DNA from: Camarhynchus parvulus
Lineage: Eukaryota; Chordata; Aves; Passeriformes; Thraupidae
NCBI RefSeq assembly: GCF_901933205.1
Contig: NC_044571.1
Location: forward strand, 7,479,420 to 7,543,419
Reading direction: 5' to 3'
Length of the DNA stretch: 64,000 nucleotides
The notes under the pieces were generated by a model. The model saw nothing but the letters and a program-made list of their open reading frames with translations, made no database searches and was not told the DNA's origin. Shown one piece after another: positions 40,887 through 52,100 of the stretch (its first letter is position 1; each line of letters opens with the position of its first letter). Both the position numbers and the translations under genes were made by a program.

Positions 40887-41078
40887 GGAGAAGGAGAAGG
40901 AGAAGGAGAAGGAGAAGGAGAAGGAGAAGGAGAAGGAGAAGGAGAAGGAGAAGGAGAAGGAGAAGGAGAAGGAGAAGGAGAAGGAGAAGGAGAAGGAGAA
41001 GGAGAAGGAGAAGGAGAAGGAGAAGGAGAAGGAGAAGGAGAAGGAGAAGGAGAAGGAGAAGGAGAAGGAGAAGGAGAA
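40887..41078 (+). repeat. (GGAGAA)32 homopurine hexamer array
   Basis: Thirty-two perfect tandem copies of GGAGAA, 192 bp, without a single interruption. The array extends as imperfect purine sequence on both sides (about 40882-41091). The plus strand is all purine, and each unit is a mirror repeat, the requirement for intramolecular triplex (H-DNA). Because six is a multiple of three, every frame stays open, giving Lys-Glu, Arg-Arg and, on the other strand, Leu-Leu and Phe-Ser polymers. These long frames are artefacts of the repeat. Perfect purity suggests recent or ongoing expansion. Confidence 0.98.
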
Positions 41079-41091
41079 GGGAAGAGGAGGT

Positions 41092-43354
41092 GGGATATGG
41101 CAATGTGGGCTCATACAGGTCATCTCTACCAGTGGAAATTCCTCATGGCCCTGTGCACTCTCCTAGAGGGACACTGCCTCAGAACATACATGACCCCATC
41201 ATCTCTTTAAAGGTTTGTTCACACATTGGAATCATGAAAGAAAAAAATAATACAGCCTCATTTTAAGAAATTAACAAAGACAGCACAAGATTTCAAAACT
41301 ACTTTTCTAAAAGATGACTAGAAGATATTTGGAGGCCATGACAAGACCAAAGCCTTCGACCATTAAACCAAATAAATTTGCAAACAAAACATGCAGCTAA
41401 AGAATCTGCAAAAAGAGTTCACAACAAAACATGCAGCTTCAGCAACAGATGAGTACAGAAGGTTGAAGCCACACAGGAGAGGCCATGATCCTACACTTGA
41501 AGAAAAGGAGGAATTCCAGCTCTAACACGGCAACTGAAGCTCATAAAAATCTGGTACAATTATCTCACTACTTTTTGCCAAATGAACCTCAATTATATAA
41601 ATGATTTTTGTTTTCCTCAATAAGGCATAAGAATGTTTTTTGACATTTTTGTGACTAGTTTCTATTGAGCTACTAAGTACAGAAAAAATCATTACTACCT
41701 GAAAAATGAAAATTAACCTAACTTACCAGTTCCCTCTAAAAGTTCATCTGTTAATCATAATTGCAATATTTTCCTTTTGGCAGAATACACTAGGAAATAT
41801 TTTCCTTCTCCAAAGCAGCTTTGGTTTCAGGGAAACCTAGAGAGATTTCTGTAATTTTCCAACTATTACAATCCCCAAACACTTTACTGTTGAACACGAT
41901 TATTAGATCCACCAGTTTTGTCTTTTATCTGTGTGTTTCTAACAGATGAGCTGGTTTTGTGCCCCATCATAAGCTTACAAATTAAACTCCTACATGCTCT
42001 CCTGCTTCCTAATTTGGTGCTTTGGGACAGCACTGCTGTTAGCTCTCTTAAGAACAAAACCATTATTCAGATGAGCTACAGCAACTCATCTTCAAACACT
42101 AAACTGCAACTTAACAAAACAAAATTGGATTGCACTCAGTATTTAGCTTCAACATTCAGCACCACACAATACAAGCTTTAGAACACTCAGTTTAACAATA
42201 CATGGAAGAAATTCTTGCCAGAGAAGAAAAGTGAAATTTCCAGCAGAAGTCTGGGGGAATCTTGTGTTAGTGAAAATGTTTTTGATGGGTCTTTCACATT
42301 CAGGTTCACCTCTAATGCCCCTTGCAGGCAGTGATACGGGCAAGTGAAAATGGGCAACTCTTCTCAGGAGCAGCCTATAATTGTCACCTCTTACAGCATA
42401 AATAATGCTTAGGCAGCAATAAAAAATACAGTCATGCGTTTTCCCTAGACTTTAAATTGGACTATTAGTTTTTTTCAACCTAGAGAGACACACTGCAGTC
42501 TCCCATTGGAGTGTGGTCTAGTAATGAGGTAAAAGAGCAAGGAGACAAATTAATCCATAACTCCTAAAGGCAATTAGGGTACCTAAAAGTGCCAACTGCC
42601 AGGATGCTCCCAGTGGTGTTCCAGTGATGCTCAGTAAATAGAAAATTCAGGGATAGCAAGAGCCATGTCTTCACAAGCTCCTGTATGTCCCAGGCCCAAA
42701 GGCACCAGCCCTTTTAGGGGAAAATACAGTGATATTGGTGTCCTTGGTTACATGAGAACAGGAATGTGCAGGGTCAGGCTGAATCTTGCCCTTTCCCTCA
42801 CCCCGCACTCTTGTTACCTGTGGTCAGTAACTGGTTGGAAATATTTGGCTCCATTTTCTAACACTTGCACAGCTGCAAAAAGCAATAATTATTGACACTG
42901 CAGCACCTGCTGTGCTTCCGGGGGGTTTGTGGGCCATGGAGAGGGAAGCTGTGCTGGAAAAGGTTTGGTCCTTCAATTTCTTCCCAGAGATAAGACCAGG
43001 CATGCAACAGCCCAGCATGGCTGTACAAACTCAGAGACAGAAGTAAATTTGATCTCCTGGTGTGAGGTTCAGAGATTAAACCAAGGACCCTGATACCAAT
43101 GGCAGCCAGGATGGGAATGTGATGTTACCTGAATAAAGCCTCCATTTCTTCAATTAAGAGTTGTTTTCCTTTCAGGAGAGACCTGGGATCCATGAACCTG
43201 AGTACCCAAGCTCAGGTCCTGCCTGAGTGGAGAAGAACCTTCCCCCTTCTGATGAACAAACTCATCTGTCCTGTGTCCTACCAGGATGGCTTCTGGACAA
43301 ATCCCAAGGCACAGGGACCACAACAGCACTAGGCTGCTGAAAGTACAGTCATAA
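41092..43354. other. No gene seen; possible LTR end near 43.1-43.2 kb
   Basis: Unique AT-rich sequence to about 42.6 kb. Near 43.12-43.21 kb, AATAAAGCCTCC followed by TCAATTAAGAGTTGTTTTCC resembles the R/U5 junction of an LTR on the plus strand. I could not find matching termini or a target-site duplication, so I do not call an element. Confidence 0.4.
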
Positions 43355-43575
43355 AGGAAACAAAAAAAAAAATTCCCAACCCACTAACAAACAGAAAAAC
43401 CCCAAACAACCCCCACTCCTCCCATAAAAAAAAAAAAAAAAACCAAAGAACCAAACACCAAAAACCAAACAACAACACCACCAAAATGAAAACAAAAATA
43501 AAACAAAAATAAAAACAACCAAAACCCCAAACAAACAAACAAAAAACCAACCTGAAAACCCAAACAACCAACCTG
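43355..43575. repeat. A/C-only low-complexity tract
   Basis: About 220 bases are made almost wholly of A and C on the plus strand (words such as CAAA, CCAAA and ACAACC), with an uninterrupted A18 near 43425-43442. G and T are nearly absent. The minus strand is therefore G/T-only, which explains the Phe/Trp/Val/Gly-rich minus-strand frames at 43329-43579; these are not genes. The unit is irregular, not a simple tandem repeat. Confidence 0.9.
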
Positions 43576-44077
43576 GCATTTGTTAAAAACTCCAGAGGTA
43601 AAAAGTGGAACTTTGATTATAGAAAGTTAAAATCTTTCTGTTTCAAATTCTTCTTAGTAGGAGTACAGGGAACTACATGGAGATTTTCATAAACCAAACA
43701 GCACTGCATTTATGAGGGCTTATGATGCAGCAATGCCATTTTAATAATAATAGTGATGATTATCATTTTAGTTTTGTAAAAATTATCTCTTAATATGATT
43801 TGTAACTCAGCAAAGAAGCCTCTTGTCTAGGTTGCAATTTAATTTTTCATAATAAATTACCAACAGCGTTAGAATTTGAATCAGTTGCTATTGAAATAGA
43901 CACAGTGCTTTAAGCACATAATTTTTCACATGATTTAGTTTCATACGTGTATGTATATCCTAGAGGGGAAAAAATGTCAATTTTTTCTCTTTGGACTGGT
44001 GGGTGATGGGTATGGCTCTCTGCACCCCCATCCAGGTAAAATCAGGTAATAAAATCACTGTACCACAGGGGGTCCAG
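43576..44077. other. No gene seen
   Basis: AT-rich flank of the ERVL-type element, with no recognised repeat. Confidence 0.5.
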
Positions 44078-44430
44078 GTACCTGTTGTAGGTTGATCCTC
44101 CTGTCCCCCTGTGTCTCCCCTTCCACCTCTCATCTCTGTGAATCATTTATTTAAGAATTATCATTACAATCCACATTAATCACACAACCTTCATGCATGT
44201 CAACAAACCCAACCAAGAAACCAACAAAAAGATTCCTTATACATAAAAGCCAAAATAAAATCAATGCAACACAGAACAAAATGGGCAATTTACACAAAAC
44301 CCGCCCCTTGTCCTTTCACCACAATTACAACAGAAGTTCCCTATGATCTTACTCTCTGACATTGTTCAATCCATGTTTTTCCCATTATCTCTCCAAATTA
44401 CCATCCTTATTTCAAAATCATCATGATTCT

Positions 44431-44444
44431 GGGTTTCAGCACCA
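44431..44444 (-). other. Retroviral primer binding site, tRNA-Leu-like
   Basis: On the minus strand the sequence TGGTGCTGAAACCC begins seven bases after the LTR end. ERV-L elements are named for a leucine-tRNA primer whose 3' end pairs with a TGGTG(C/T)CGAAACCC-like site; here one CpG has decayed to TG. This site supports the strand and the position of the LTR/internal junction. The seven-base gap is a little longer than usual. Confidence 0.65.
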
Positions 44445-44630
44445 AAAACACTGTGGTAGCTTGACCCTGTCTGGATGCCAGACACCCACAAAAGCCACTC
44501 TGTCACTCCCCTCCTCAGGTGGAAAGGCAGAGAAAATACAATAAATGGTTCATGGGTTAAGGACAGGGAGAGATCACTCACCAAAAACCATCACAGGCAA
44601 AACAGGCTGAGCTTGGGGATAGTAATTGGA

Positions 44631-44636
44631 TTTATT
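44631..44636 (-). terminator. LTR polyadenylation signal AATAAA
   Basis: AATAAA on the minus strand, followed by TCCAATTACTATCCCC, lies in the R-like part of the ERVL-type LTR, about 180 bases before its end. Confidence 0.6.
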
Positions 44637-45064
44637 AGCAACAAAATCAGAGCAGGAAAATGAGAAGTAAAAAAATTGCAAAAATAACTTACTCCCATCC
44701 TTCCCTCCTTCCCAGCTCTCCCTCCTCCTCCCAGTGGCACAGGGAGATGGGGATGGGTTATGGTCAGTTCATCACACATTGCTCCTGCCACTGCTCAGGG
44801 AGAGGAGCCCTGCTCCAGTGTGGGATCCCTCCCATGGAGACAGCTCTCCATGAACTGTGAGTCCATCCCACAGGCAACAGTTCTCCATCAATTGCTTCAC
44901 TGTGGGTTATTCTTCCATTCAGTCCCTCAGGCACAGCCTGCTCCAATGTGGGTCCCTCACAGGGTCACAAACCTGCTCCAGGGTGGGCTCCTCCCTTCAT
45001 GGGCCTCCCATGGGTTCACAGCCTCCTCCCAGCATCCCCGTGCCCCATTCTGGGTCTCCTGCCT

Positions 45065-45664
45065 GGGCTGAGGTGATCTCTGCATCCCTGAGCCCTCCTG
45101 GGCTGAGGTGATCTCTGCATCCCTGTGTCCTGCTGGGCTGAGGTGATCTCTGCATCCCTGAGCCCTCCATGGGCTGAGGTGATCTCTGCATCCCTGAGCC
45201 CTCCTGGGCTGAGGTGATCTCTGCATCCCTGAGCCCTCCTGGGCTGAGGTGATCTCTGCATCCCTGTTCCCTCCCTGGGCTGAGGTGATCTCTGCATCCC
45301 TGAGCCCCCTGGGCTGAGGTGATCTCTGCACCCCTGAGCCCTCCTGGGCTGAGGTGATCTCTGCATCCCTGAGCCCTCCTGGGCTTGAGGTGATCTCTGC
45401 ATCCCTGTGCCCTCCTGGGCTGAGGTGATCTCTGCATCCCTGTGCCCTCCTGGGCTTGAGGTGATCTCTGCATCCCTGTGCCCTTCGTGGGCTGAGGTGA
45501 TCTCTGCATCCCTGTGCCCTGCTGGGCTGAGGTGATCTCTGCATCCCTGTGCCCTGCTGGGCTGAGGTGATCTCTGCATCCCTGAGCCCTCCATGGGCTG
45601 AGGTGATCTCTGCATCCCTGTGTCCTGCTGGGCTGAGGTGATCTCTGCATCCCTGAGCCCTCCT
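45065..45664 (-). repeat. 35-bp minisatellite, 17 copies, inside the LTR
   Basis: Seventeen head-to-tail units of 34-37 bp (mostly 35). On the plus strand each begins GGGCTGAGGTGATCTCTGCA and varies at its end (GAGCCCTCCT, TGTCCTGCT, GTGCCCTCCT, GAGCCCTCCAT). A degenerate start, GGGCTGCAGGGGCACAGC, follows the last unit and shows the array arose from LTR sequence. Two variant units (TGTCCTGCT and GAGCCCTCCAT) occur as neighbours near both ends in opposite order, a trace of unequal exchange or conversion. No unit contains a minus-strand stop, and 35 is not a multiple of three, so all three minus-strand frames stay open for 240-269 codons. Those proteins are artefacts. Confidence 0.97.
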
Positions 45665-46047
45665 GGGCTGCAGGGGCACAGCTGCCCCACCAGGGTCTCA
45701 CCAGGGCTGCAGGGAATCCCAGCTCCAGCCCCTGGAGCAGCTCCTGCCCCTCCCTGTGCCCTGCCCTTGGTGTCTGCAGGGCTCTTCCTCTCACACGTTC
45801 TCACCCTGCTCTTCTCTGGCTGCAATTACATCTGCACTATAACTTTTTTTCCTTCCTAAATTTGTTATCCCAGAGGTGTTACCACCTTTTCTAACTGGCC
45901 CAGCCCTGGCCAGCAGTGGGTCCATCCTGGAGCTGTCAGGGAGTGGCTCTTCTGGACATGGGGGAAGCTTCCAGAAGCTTCTCAGAGAAACCACTCCTGT
46001 AGCCCCCCAGCTTCCAAAACCTGGCCACACAAACCCAGTACAGTGCC

Positions 46048-48775
46048 CAAGCAGGTAACAATGACATCTTAAACCCATGCCAGGAAACACAGCACTGAAA
46101 ATTGTCCTGGAAGGCACAAGCTGTTTGGGAAAGAGCACTCACACAGTGACTGATGTCCATAGATGTGCATCTCCTTGCCCTGGTTTAAACTCTACCACCC
46201 TTAGTTTCCACTTTTACCCGTCCCTGAATTAACAAGTTGTTATATTTGATGCACCTTTCTTCCTCCCCACCTCTCCATCTGTGTAGTTATTAGCTTCTAT
46301 TTGCTGTAAACCCACTTCTTATTTCTGGGATGAGAATTGTGAGGTTAAAGCATTCTTTTTTTTAATTTCCATTCCTGGGAACAGTAAGCACTCCTAGACT
46401 GGATGAAGCCAGGCAAGGAAGAGTTTGAGGTTTTTTCCTCACTCTGCTATTTTTCCTTAGGGAATAATATTTTCCCCATTGTTACATCTCCCATGTAATT
46501 TTCCTTTACTGCCCTCTTCTGATTTAGCACTTGGAGATTAGGCAGATTAATAGTGAATAGATAACCTGCAAGTTGTCCAATATTGTAAATATATTGTAAA
46601 TACTACTGGCACTCACCTCACTCTGCCCATTAGCAATGCTCACCATTACATCTCCAATAATAGCATACACATAAAACACCACCAAGGCTGCTAGACAAAA
46701 GAATCCTCAAGCAGAGTGGATAAATCAGAAAAATTTAAACAATATAAACAGGAACTTCCATACCTTCTACAAAGTTCCATTACTGCCAGCAATACATTTT
46801 GAGATGATGTCATAACACATACATCACAAATACACAGATAAGCAAGGCTTGTAGCAATCTCCCTCCCAAACAGCCAGCCAGCATGTATATTTGAATATCT
46901 TTTTGACAGTACTTAGGCTGGAGGAAAAAACAACATTTTTTCCAGCCTCATCAAAAAGCAATTGACTTTTAAGCACAGGGTTTCATCCATGGCTGTTTAT
47001 TTAGGGGACTTTATTGGGTTTAGTATTTTGCCATTTCACATTGATACAAACAACTTATTCTATGTATATTTCAATTTTTTTCTTTGCTCATTATGAAATT
47101 AAATAGCCTGGTATGAAATTTGAAATTGCATACTTTTATTTCTGTGTAAACAGCATCTCCCAATAAAATAACCTGTAATACAGTTATGGAAGGAAATTAT
47201 TTAAGAAATTGCAATTCTCGGTTGAATTTGTCTGCTTCCTTTATAGACTAAGTCACCAAATCTTTATAGACAAATGTTAGTCTTTACTAACATTTTGCTT
47301 TTGGAGTACTGTGTCTACTCCTGGGAGCCTAAACTGGGGTGTCTTTATCAATCACTGGACTTCAATAATCTCACTGAAAGTCATTAACTGTGCCCCCAGC
47401 TCAGAAATGCTGCTGCTGGTCATTCAGAAGACAGAGAGAAGCTCAACCTTCACTTGCAGGATACATTTGCTGAGCTGGTGTCTCACAAAGCAGCACATCT
47501 GACACACACAGGAACAACAGGCAGGCTTCTGCAGCCCCCAGTCCCCAGTTTTATAAACTTGTCTCAGTTTAGAGCTGCAGGGTCCTTACAGCACTTCTGG
47601 CCAGGGGTTTCTTGAGTGCACAGCACACTGGAAACATCCCTTGGTTTGGGTGACAAGAGCCAGGCTGAATGAAGGCTCACCCACCCAGAAACAGGGAACT
47701 CAGGGCCTGACTCTTGGGAATTCTTATCAAACCAGCTGGATTTCTGGAAGGGCGTTGTCTGAAGTCAGCCCAGACAGACAGACAGATCCTTCCCCAGTCT
47801 GCCAGACAATCTCTAAAGCAGCTGCTTTAACCTTGCTGAACCAGATCTAATCAGAGCAGGTGAGACTCACCTTCTAATCACTGAGTCATAAAAAAGCCTT
47901 TGTGGCACCAGGTGAGAAACAATGCTGTGAGCAGACAGGACAGGCAGAGGGAGAGGCAAGGGAGCACTGAACAGCACAGGCAGGTGGACATAAAGAAGCT
48001 GAAAGGCCCTCACTACACCCTGACATCAGGAGAGTCCCTGATCATGGTGGGCTGTGACCTCCTGCTCGTGGCATGTGGCCCTGGCAGTGCCAGGCAGCTG
48101 CTCTGAGCCACAGCAACCATCCAGCCCAGACACAGGTAGGGATGTGACTGCTCCCACCCCACTGCCACCCTGAAAAACTCCCACACTGTGGGCTGGAGAG
48201 CTTCCAGGGCCCCAGGCAGTGTCTCACTGACAATACTCTTGGTGTTTAGAAACCACTCTCCCTTAATAGCTAAGTTAAGATTCTGTGTATTATTCTTACA
48301 GCTCTCACTCTCTGACTCTTTAATGGTCCTGCTATTAAAACCAATGGGGTTTAAATGCAACAAAGGTAGAGCTTAAAAAAGAATCCCCAAAGCCCTACTA
48401 TTGGTAGGCAGTAATGGCTGAGTTAAAAGGGGTGGTATTTCTCAGAAAAGATTGCTCAGAGGGAAATTAGGAAATTCTGGAAGCCTGAACTGCCCATTAA
48501 AGAGAAGGTCCTGGCAATGGCAGTGAAGTGTGACAAGGCAGACACTGACTGGCTGAGTGAGGCTCGTGCAGGCTGTGGGATAAATTGAACAGAAGGAGAA
48601 GGGATTGGAGGGAGGTATGAGAAAAATGTAAGAAATCAGGTAAAAATCAGAATGAGGCACACAGACAAATATGGGAATATTCTCTAGAAAAGGTTTCAAG
48701 GTTCAAAGGTGTACCTTTATCAGGATTGATATGGACAGAGTATCACAGACACCAGGATTAAGAGAAAAATGGTTT
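46048..48775. other. No gene seen
   Basis: Unique sequence flanking the ERVL-type element. Frames of up to 116 codons have no recognisable domain. Confidence 0.55.
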
Positions 48776-48875
48776 TTATTTTTAGGTTAAAAAATGTTTT
48801 TATTAAAAAAAAATTAAAAATGTTTTTATTTTAAAAAAATTAAAAATGTTTTTGTTTCTATGTTTTTATTTTATA
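48776..48875. repeat. AT-rich tandem repeat
   Basis: Three to four imperfect copies of a 25-30 bp unit containing AAAAATGTTTTTATT with interspersed A and T runs. A and T blocks alternate so that neighbouring blocks are complementary and can form stems. Almost no G or C. Confidence 0.85.
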
Positions 48876-51559
48876 GTCTTATAGTTAAGACTAAAGAACA
48901 AAGGTATGCATTTTTGGGCCAAAGAGAGGACAAAGGGAGCTTAGGAGTACTAAAAACCTGAAAGTAACTGAAGAACTGTAAGTACTGGTTTTAAGTACAG
49001 AACTAAGAAAAGGCTGGCTATAACTATAAGCCTTGTTTCCATAACAGGAGACCAAGCTCTCAGCACATAATCCTTTCAAATTTAAGGAGCTCAGCTGTGA
49101 ACATCCCAAAATAAGGATTCACCGGCTTATGTCCAGTCAACTTCAGGTCTCTAGAGCAAGAGCTATAACGTGCCATAGGGGTTGAAGGTGTTTCTAAATA
49201 AGCTTTAACACCTGAGGAGGTGTGGAATGACACTTTTATGGCTCCAGGAATGCTGTGGAAATACAAACTGGTGTTTTGGCCGAGGTAGAGTGCATTCATG
49301 GAGTGCACTTGACGCTGTAGAGCAGCAAATGGCTGAGCAGACACATGGCCATGTCTTCTCCTCTGCCTAACACCTCCTTCTTTCTCCATCCTGGTGGAGT
49401 CTGAGCAAACTCCAGTGCCTTTGGAGCAGAGCAGTGGAGCAGGATCACCTCTGGCAGGAGAGCAAAGGGTCCCAGTTCAGCTGCTGTGGGGCAGCTGTCA
49501 GCTGAGTGCTCCTGACTGGGAAGCTGTGACACCGGCACATCCTCAGCAGAAGTCCCTACATACTGGATAATACAGAAGAAGACAGGAACCAGTTGTTTTT
49601 CAGGAGACATTAAAAAAAAAAGAGAAAAGGATATAGGTATGGACTGAAGAGCTACAGCAAGCTACTTAAATGCAACACTTTAAGTGCTAATTGAGCTATG
49701 TTTTAAGAGCAAACTATTCCTCATTATGAGAAAAATGTAAACTCTTCAAGGTTCTGCTGAAACACTGTTCTTTCATGGGGGCAAGGTGACTACTTTTAAT
49801 AAGGTGTTTTGGTAAGAGCAGAGTGGGGGAAAGGCTCCTGTAACACCTGGGTCAGGGAACTCTGGTTATTTATACCCAGCTCCACTCAGCCAGAGGCAGC
49901 CCCAGGCACGTGGGGGTTCACAGCTTGGCAGCCAGGGCACCACTAACCTGAGGTGCTGCTGAGTTTTATGTGACCAAAAGGACTCAGGTCACCACACAGG
50001 TCCCCCTAGTTATGTATTCTGCCTGCCCAGCACCCATGACATGTGAATCTCTTTCTGAAGACAATATATGCTAAAAAATCACATCTGTGCTGCTTAATTT
50101 TTGCCTCCATTCCAATTACATCAGAAAGTGAAAGCTGTCTTCCAGGAGATTTATGGCCTTTATTTCACATTGCATTGAGCCCATCAAAATTTAAGATCAA
50201 TTGACAAGACACAGCTCATGAGACTTCTCAGTTTGTGGACATCCACACTGTTAGGGAAATGGAAAAGACACAAACTCAGCAGTACAAAAGGACAAGGTAA
50301 TGAGCTGGGACACACCTGAGGCATATTCTGCTCTCTTCTGCAGGATGGAAAACCCAGCCACTAAAACAGACAGGAAGAAAACAAAGATGGAGACAGGATA
50401 ACCTGCTATTCTGCAAATGATTGTTTATTTTAAATGGGAATATTTCTGACCTCTGGTTTGCTCAGATAGCTACAGCTGTGGTCACGGTGCAACAGCAAAA
50501 CCACTTTGTTCTGATCCTTGTTCTGATGTTCATAAGACAGTTGAGGATTTCTGGTTATCAATAAATTGGCCTTAGCTGCATTTCCTTTCTTTTATGAAGT
50601 AGTTTAGTGAGGCAGATTTACCTTGGCGTAAGAGATGGGCAGATGGCAGGGCTATATAGGTCATGAGCTCCTCAACCTGATAAAGGAACTGCTCTGTGCC
50701 TATACACTGACTGTCTCCTGCTGACTGAAACTGAAAATGTCCATAAAAGCATTCCTTATAAACAGAAATACCTGAATCTAAGGATAAACATACTGCCTAA
50801 ACTAATTATTATGGTAAATTTTATATACCACTTGTGAAAATAAATTCCCTGATTAAAAAGAATGAAGCATCTGACTATCCCAAATATGAAAGTGGCTCAA
50901 TCTGCTGATTTTTTCTATTGTTCATATTCATTCTTTTAATTAGCACCTTTGACTTCCAAATGGGTAGACTCAAAGACACCAGCTCATCTAGGATCATGTC
51001 AGCAGCTGTTGACAGTCCCTGGTGCTTCGGATGAGGAAGACAAAATCCAATTTTTTAATGCAAAGATGAAATAGCCTCTCCATTTCCTTATTTTAAGTTT
51101 CGTTTTTACCATCCTTTCTCTTCAGTTCTATGCATCGTTTAGTATGTTCTAATTGAGGACATAAATATATTTTACATTCCTCCATCTGGTTCTACTCCTG
51201 GCCTCAGAAGTATAGTACAGTATTGCATCCATTGCTACCTATTATCCATTCTGTCTTCAGTTAAATATGATGTTTTATCTTTTTTGTTTGATTTTTGGAT
51301 TGTTTGAACATCTTTTTGCTCTTGTATTGCAATTAAAAATACAAGAACATGAAATATCTTCCCTTTTTTAGTGTGCACTCTATAGCCACATATTCTCTTC
51401 TTATCTAGATAATCCTAATATGGAAATCCTTTATATGGAAAATTTTCCACGTCATTCCTCCCAGTTGCTTCTACACTCTTCTTTTCTGCCACTCATTCTT
51501 TTCACATGATATGTAGAACTGAAAGGTTCCAAATAAACATACCACAGATTTATTCCATA
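48876..51559. other. No gene seen
   Basis: Unique sequence. A GC-richer stretch at 49.80-50.00 kb contains TTATTTATACCCAGCTCC, which could be a promoter-like A/T element, but no terminal structure of an LTR was found. From about 50.9 kb the DNA is very AT-rich and may include unrecognised decay of the CR1 that follows. Confidence 0.45.
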
Positions 51560-52100
51560 TAGATCCATTAATTCTTCCATGCCCCTCCTAGGTTTGCACC
51601 GACGTTTTCACTCAATTTTTTTTCTTTTTACTGGTTGCCATTAACTTTGACCTCTGACAGCAGTTCAGGTAATTCTTCCAAACTGCAATACCCACATTAA
51701 TTTTCATCTGACGCTCAGTGACCTAGCTTAGCTATCTCTGTAGTGCCTTTGGTCTTCTCTTGTTTTAATTATCCCAGACAATTTTGTCGTATTGCAAACG
51801 TTGCCACCTCACTGACCATTCTTTTACAGATTGCAAATTACATTAATCACCAAGTACTGGTATTCAGCCCCAGGCCATTCTGCCACTTCTGACATTTCTG
51901 TATCCATCTCTCCGTGTTTCTATAACAACTTTCTCTTCCTCCACAACAACTAGCTTTTTTTCACAGGTTTCTACAAAGAATTTTTCAGAAATTAAGTATT
52001 TTTTAAGTTATTATTTTCTGTAGAAAATCTTGCATCTTCCTTGATGGAAAAATGTTTGTTCCTACCACATTATATCCTCTTAGGTGCCTTGTACCTATTC
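51560..52100 (-). mobile_element. Ancient CR1-type LINE fragment (minus strand)
   Basis: The plus strand reads, in order, ATTAATTTTCATCTGACGCT with CAGTGACCTAG, then AATTATCCCAGACAATTTTG, then TATTGCAAACGTTGCCACCT with CACTGACC, then CAAGTACTGGTATTCAGCCC, CCATCTCTCCGTGTTTCTAT and a decayed remainder. This is the antisense order of the reverse-transcriptase domain end of the old amniote CR1 lineage ('gaatttcatctgccattttgttgcccagtcac ... aattttgtatcatctgcaaattttgccacctcactg ... cagtactgacccctggggaac'). Stops and indels are abundant, so it is a relic. The left limit is uncertain. Confidence 0.65.

Larger units (their letters stand above)
44083..46042 (-). mobile_element. ERVL-type endogenous retrovirus, internally deleted
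   Basis: A minus-strand element bounded by GTACC (44078-44082) and GTGCC (46043-46047), a 5-bp target-site duplication with one change, the size usual for ERVL. Its 5' LTR is complete (44452-46042). It is followed on the minus strand by a primer binding site and about 350 bases of leader. The far end (from 44083) keeps only the last bases of a second LTR: TGTTGTAGGTTGATCC there parallels TGTGGTAGCTTGACCC at the intact LTR end. Gag, pol and other coding regions are absent, so the copy cannot be autonomous. The rest of the 3' LTR appears deleted or scrambled. Confidence 0.75.
44452..46042 (-). mobile_element. Complete LTR of the ERVL-type element, expanded by a minisatellite
   Basis: On the minus strand it opens TGTACTGGGTTTG and ends GCTACCACA. 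Its content matches, from memory, a widespread avian ERVL LTR: a stretch after the start with GAAGCTTCCCCCATGTCC, a GC-rich middle built of related 'gctccagtgtgggtccctc' segments, AATAAA (complement of 44631-44636), and a tail with ATCACTCACC and CAGACAGGGTCAAGC. The LTR is 1591 bp long, of which 600 bp is the 35-bp tandem array at 45065-45664; without it the length would be close to 1 kb. The array replaces a point where the ordinary LTR already carries short, loosely repeated segments. Confidence 0.8.

Noticed and set aside
40672..41266. Long Lys-Glu, Arg-Arg, Leu-Leu and Phe-Ser frames
   Set aside because: They are translations of the perfect GGAGAA hexamer in different frames; six is a multiple of three, so no stop can arise.
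43329..43579. Phe/Trp/Val-rich minus-strand frames resembling membrane proteins
   Set aside because: They translate the G/T-only strand of a low-complexity tract; the hydrophobic look is due to composition.
44957..45825. Three minus-strand repeat proteins of 240-269 codons
   Set aside because: They are the same stop-free 35-bp minisatellite read in three phases, inside a retroviral LTR.
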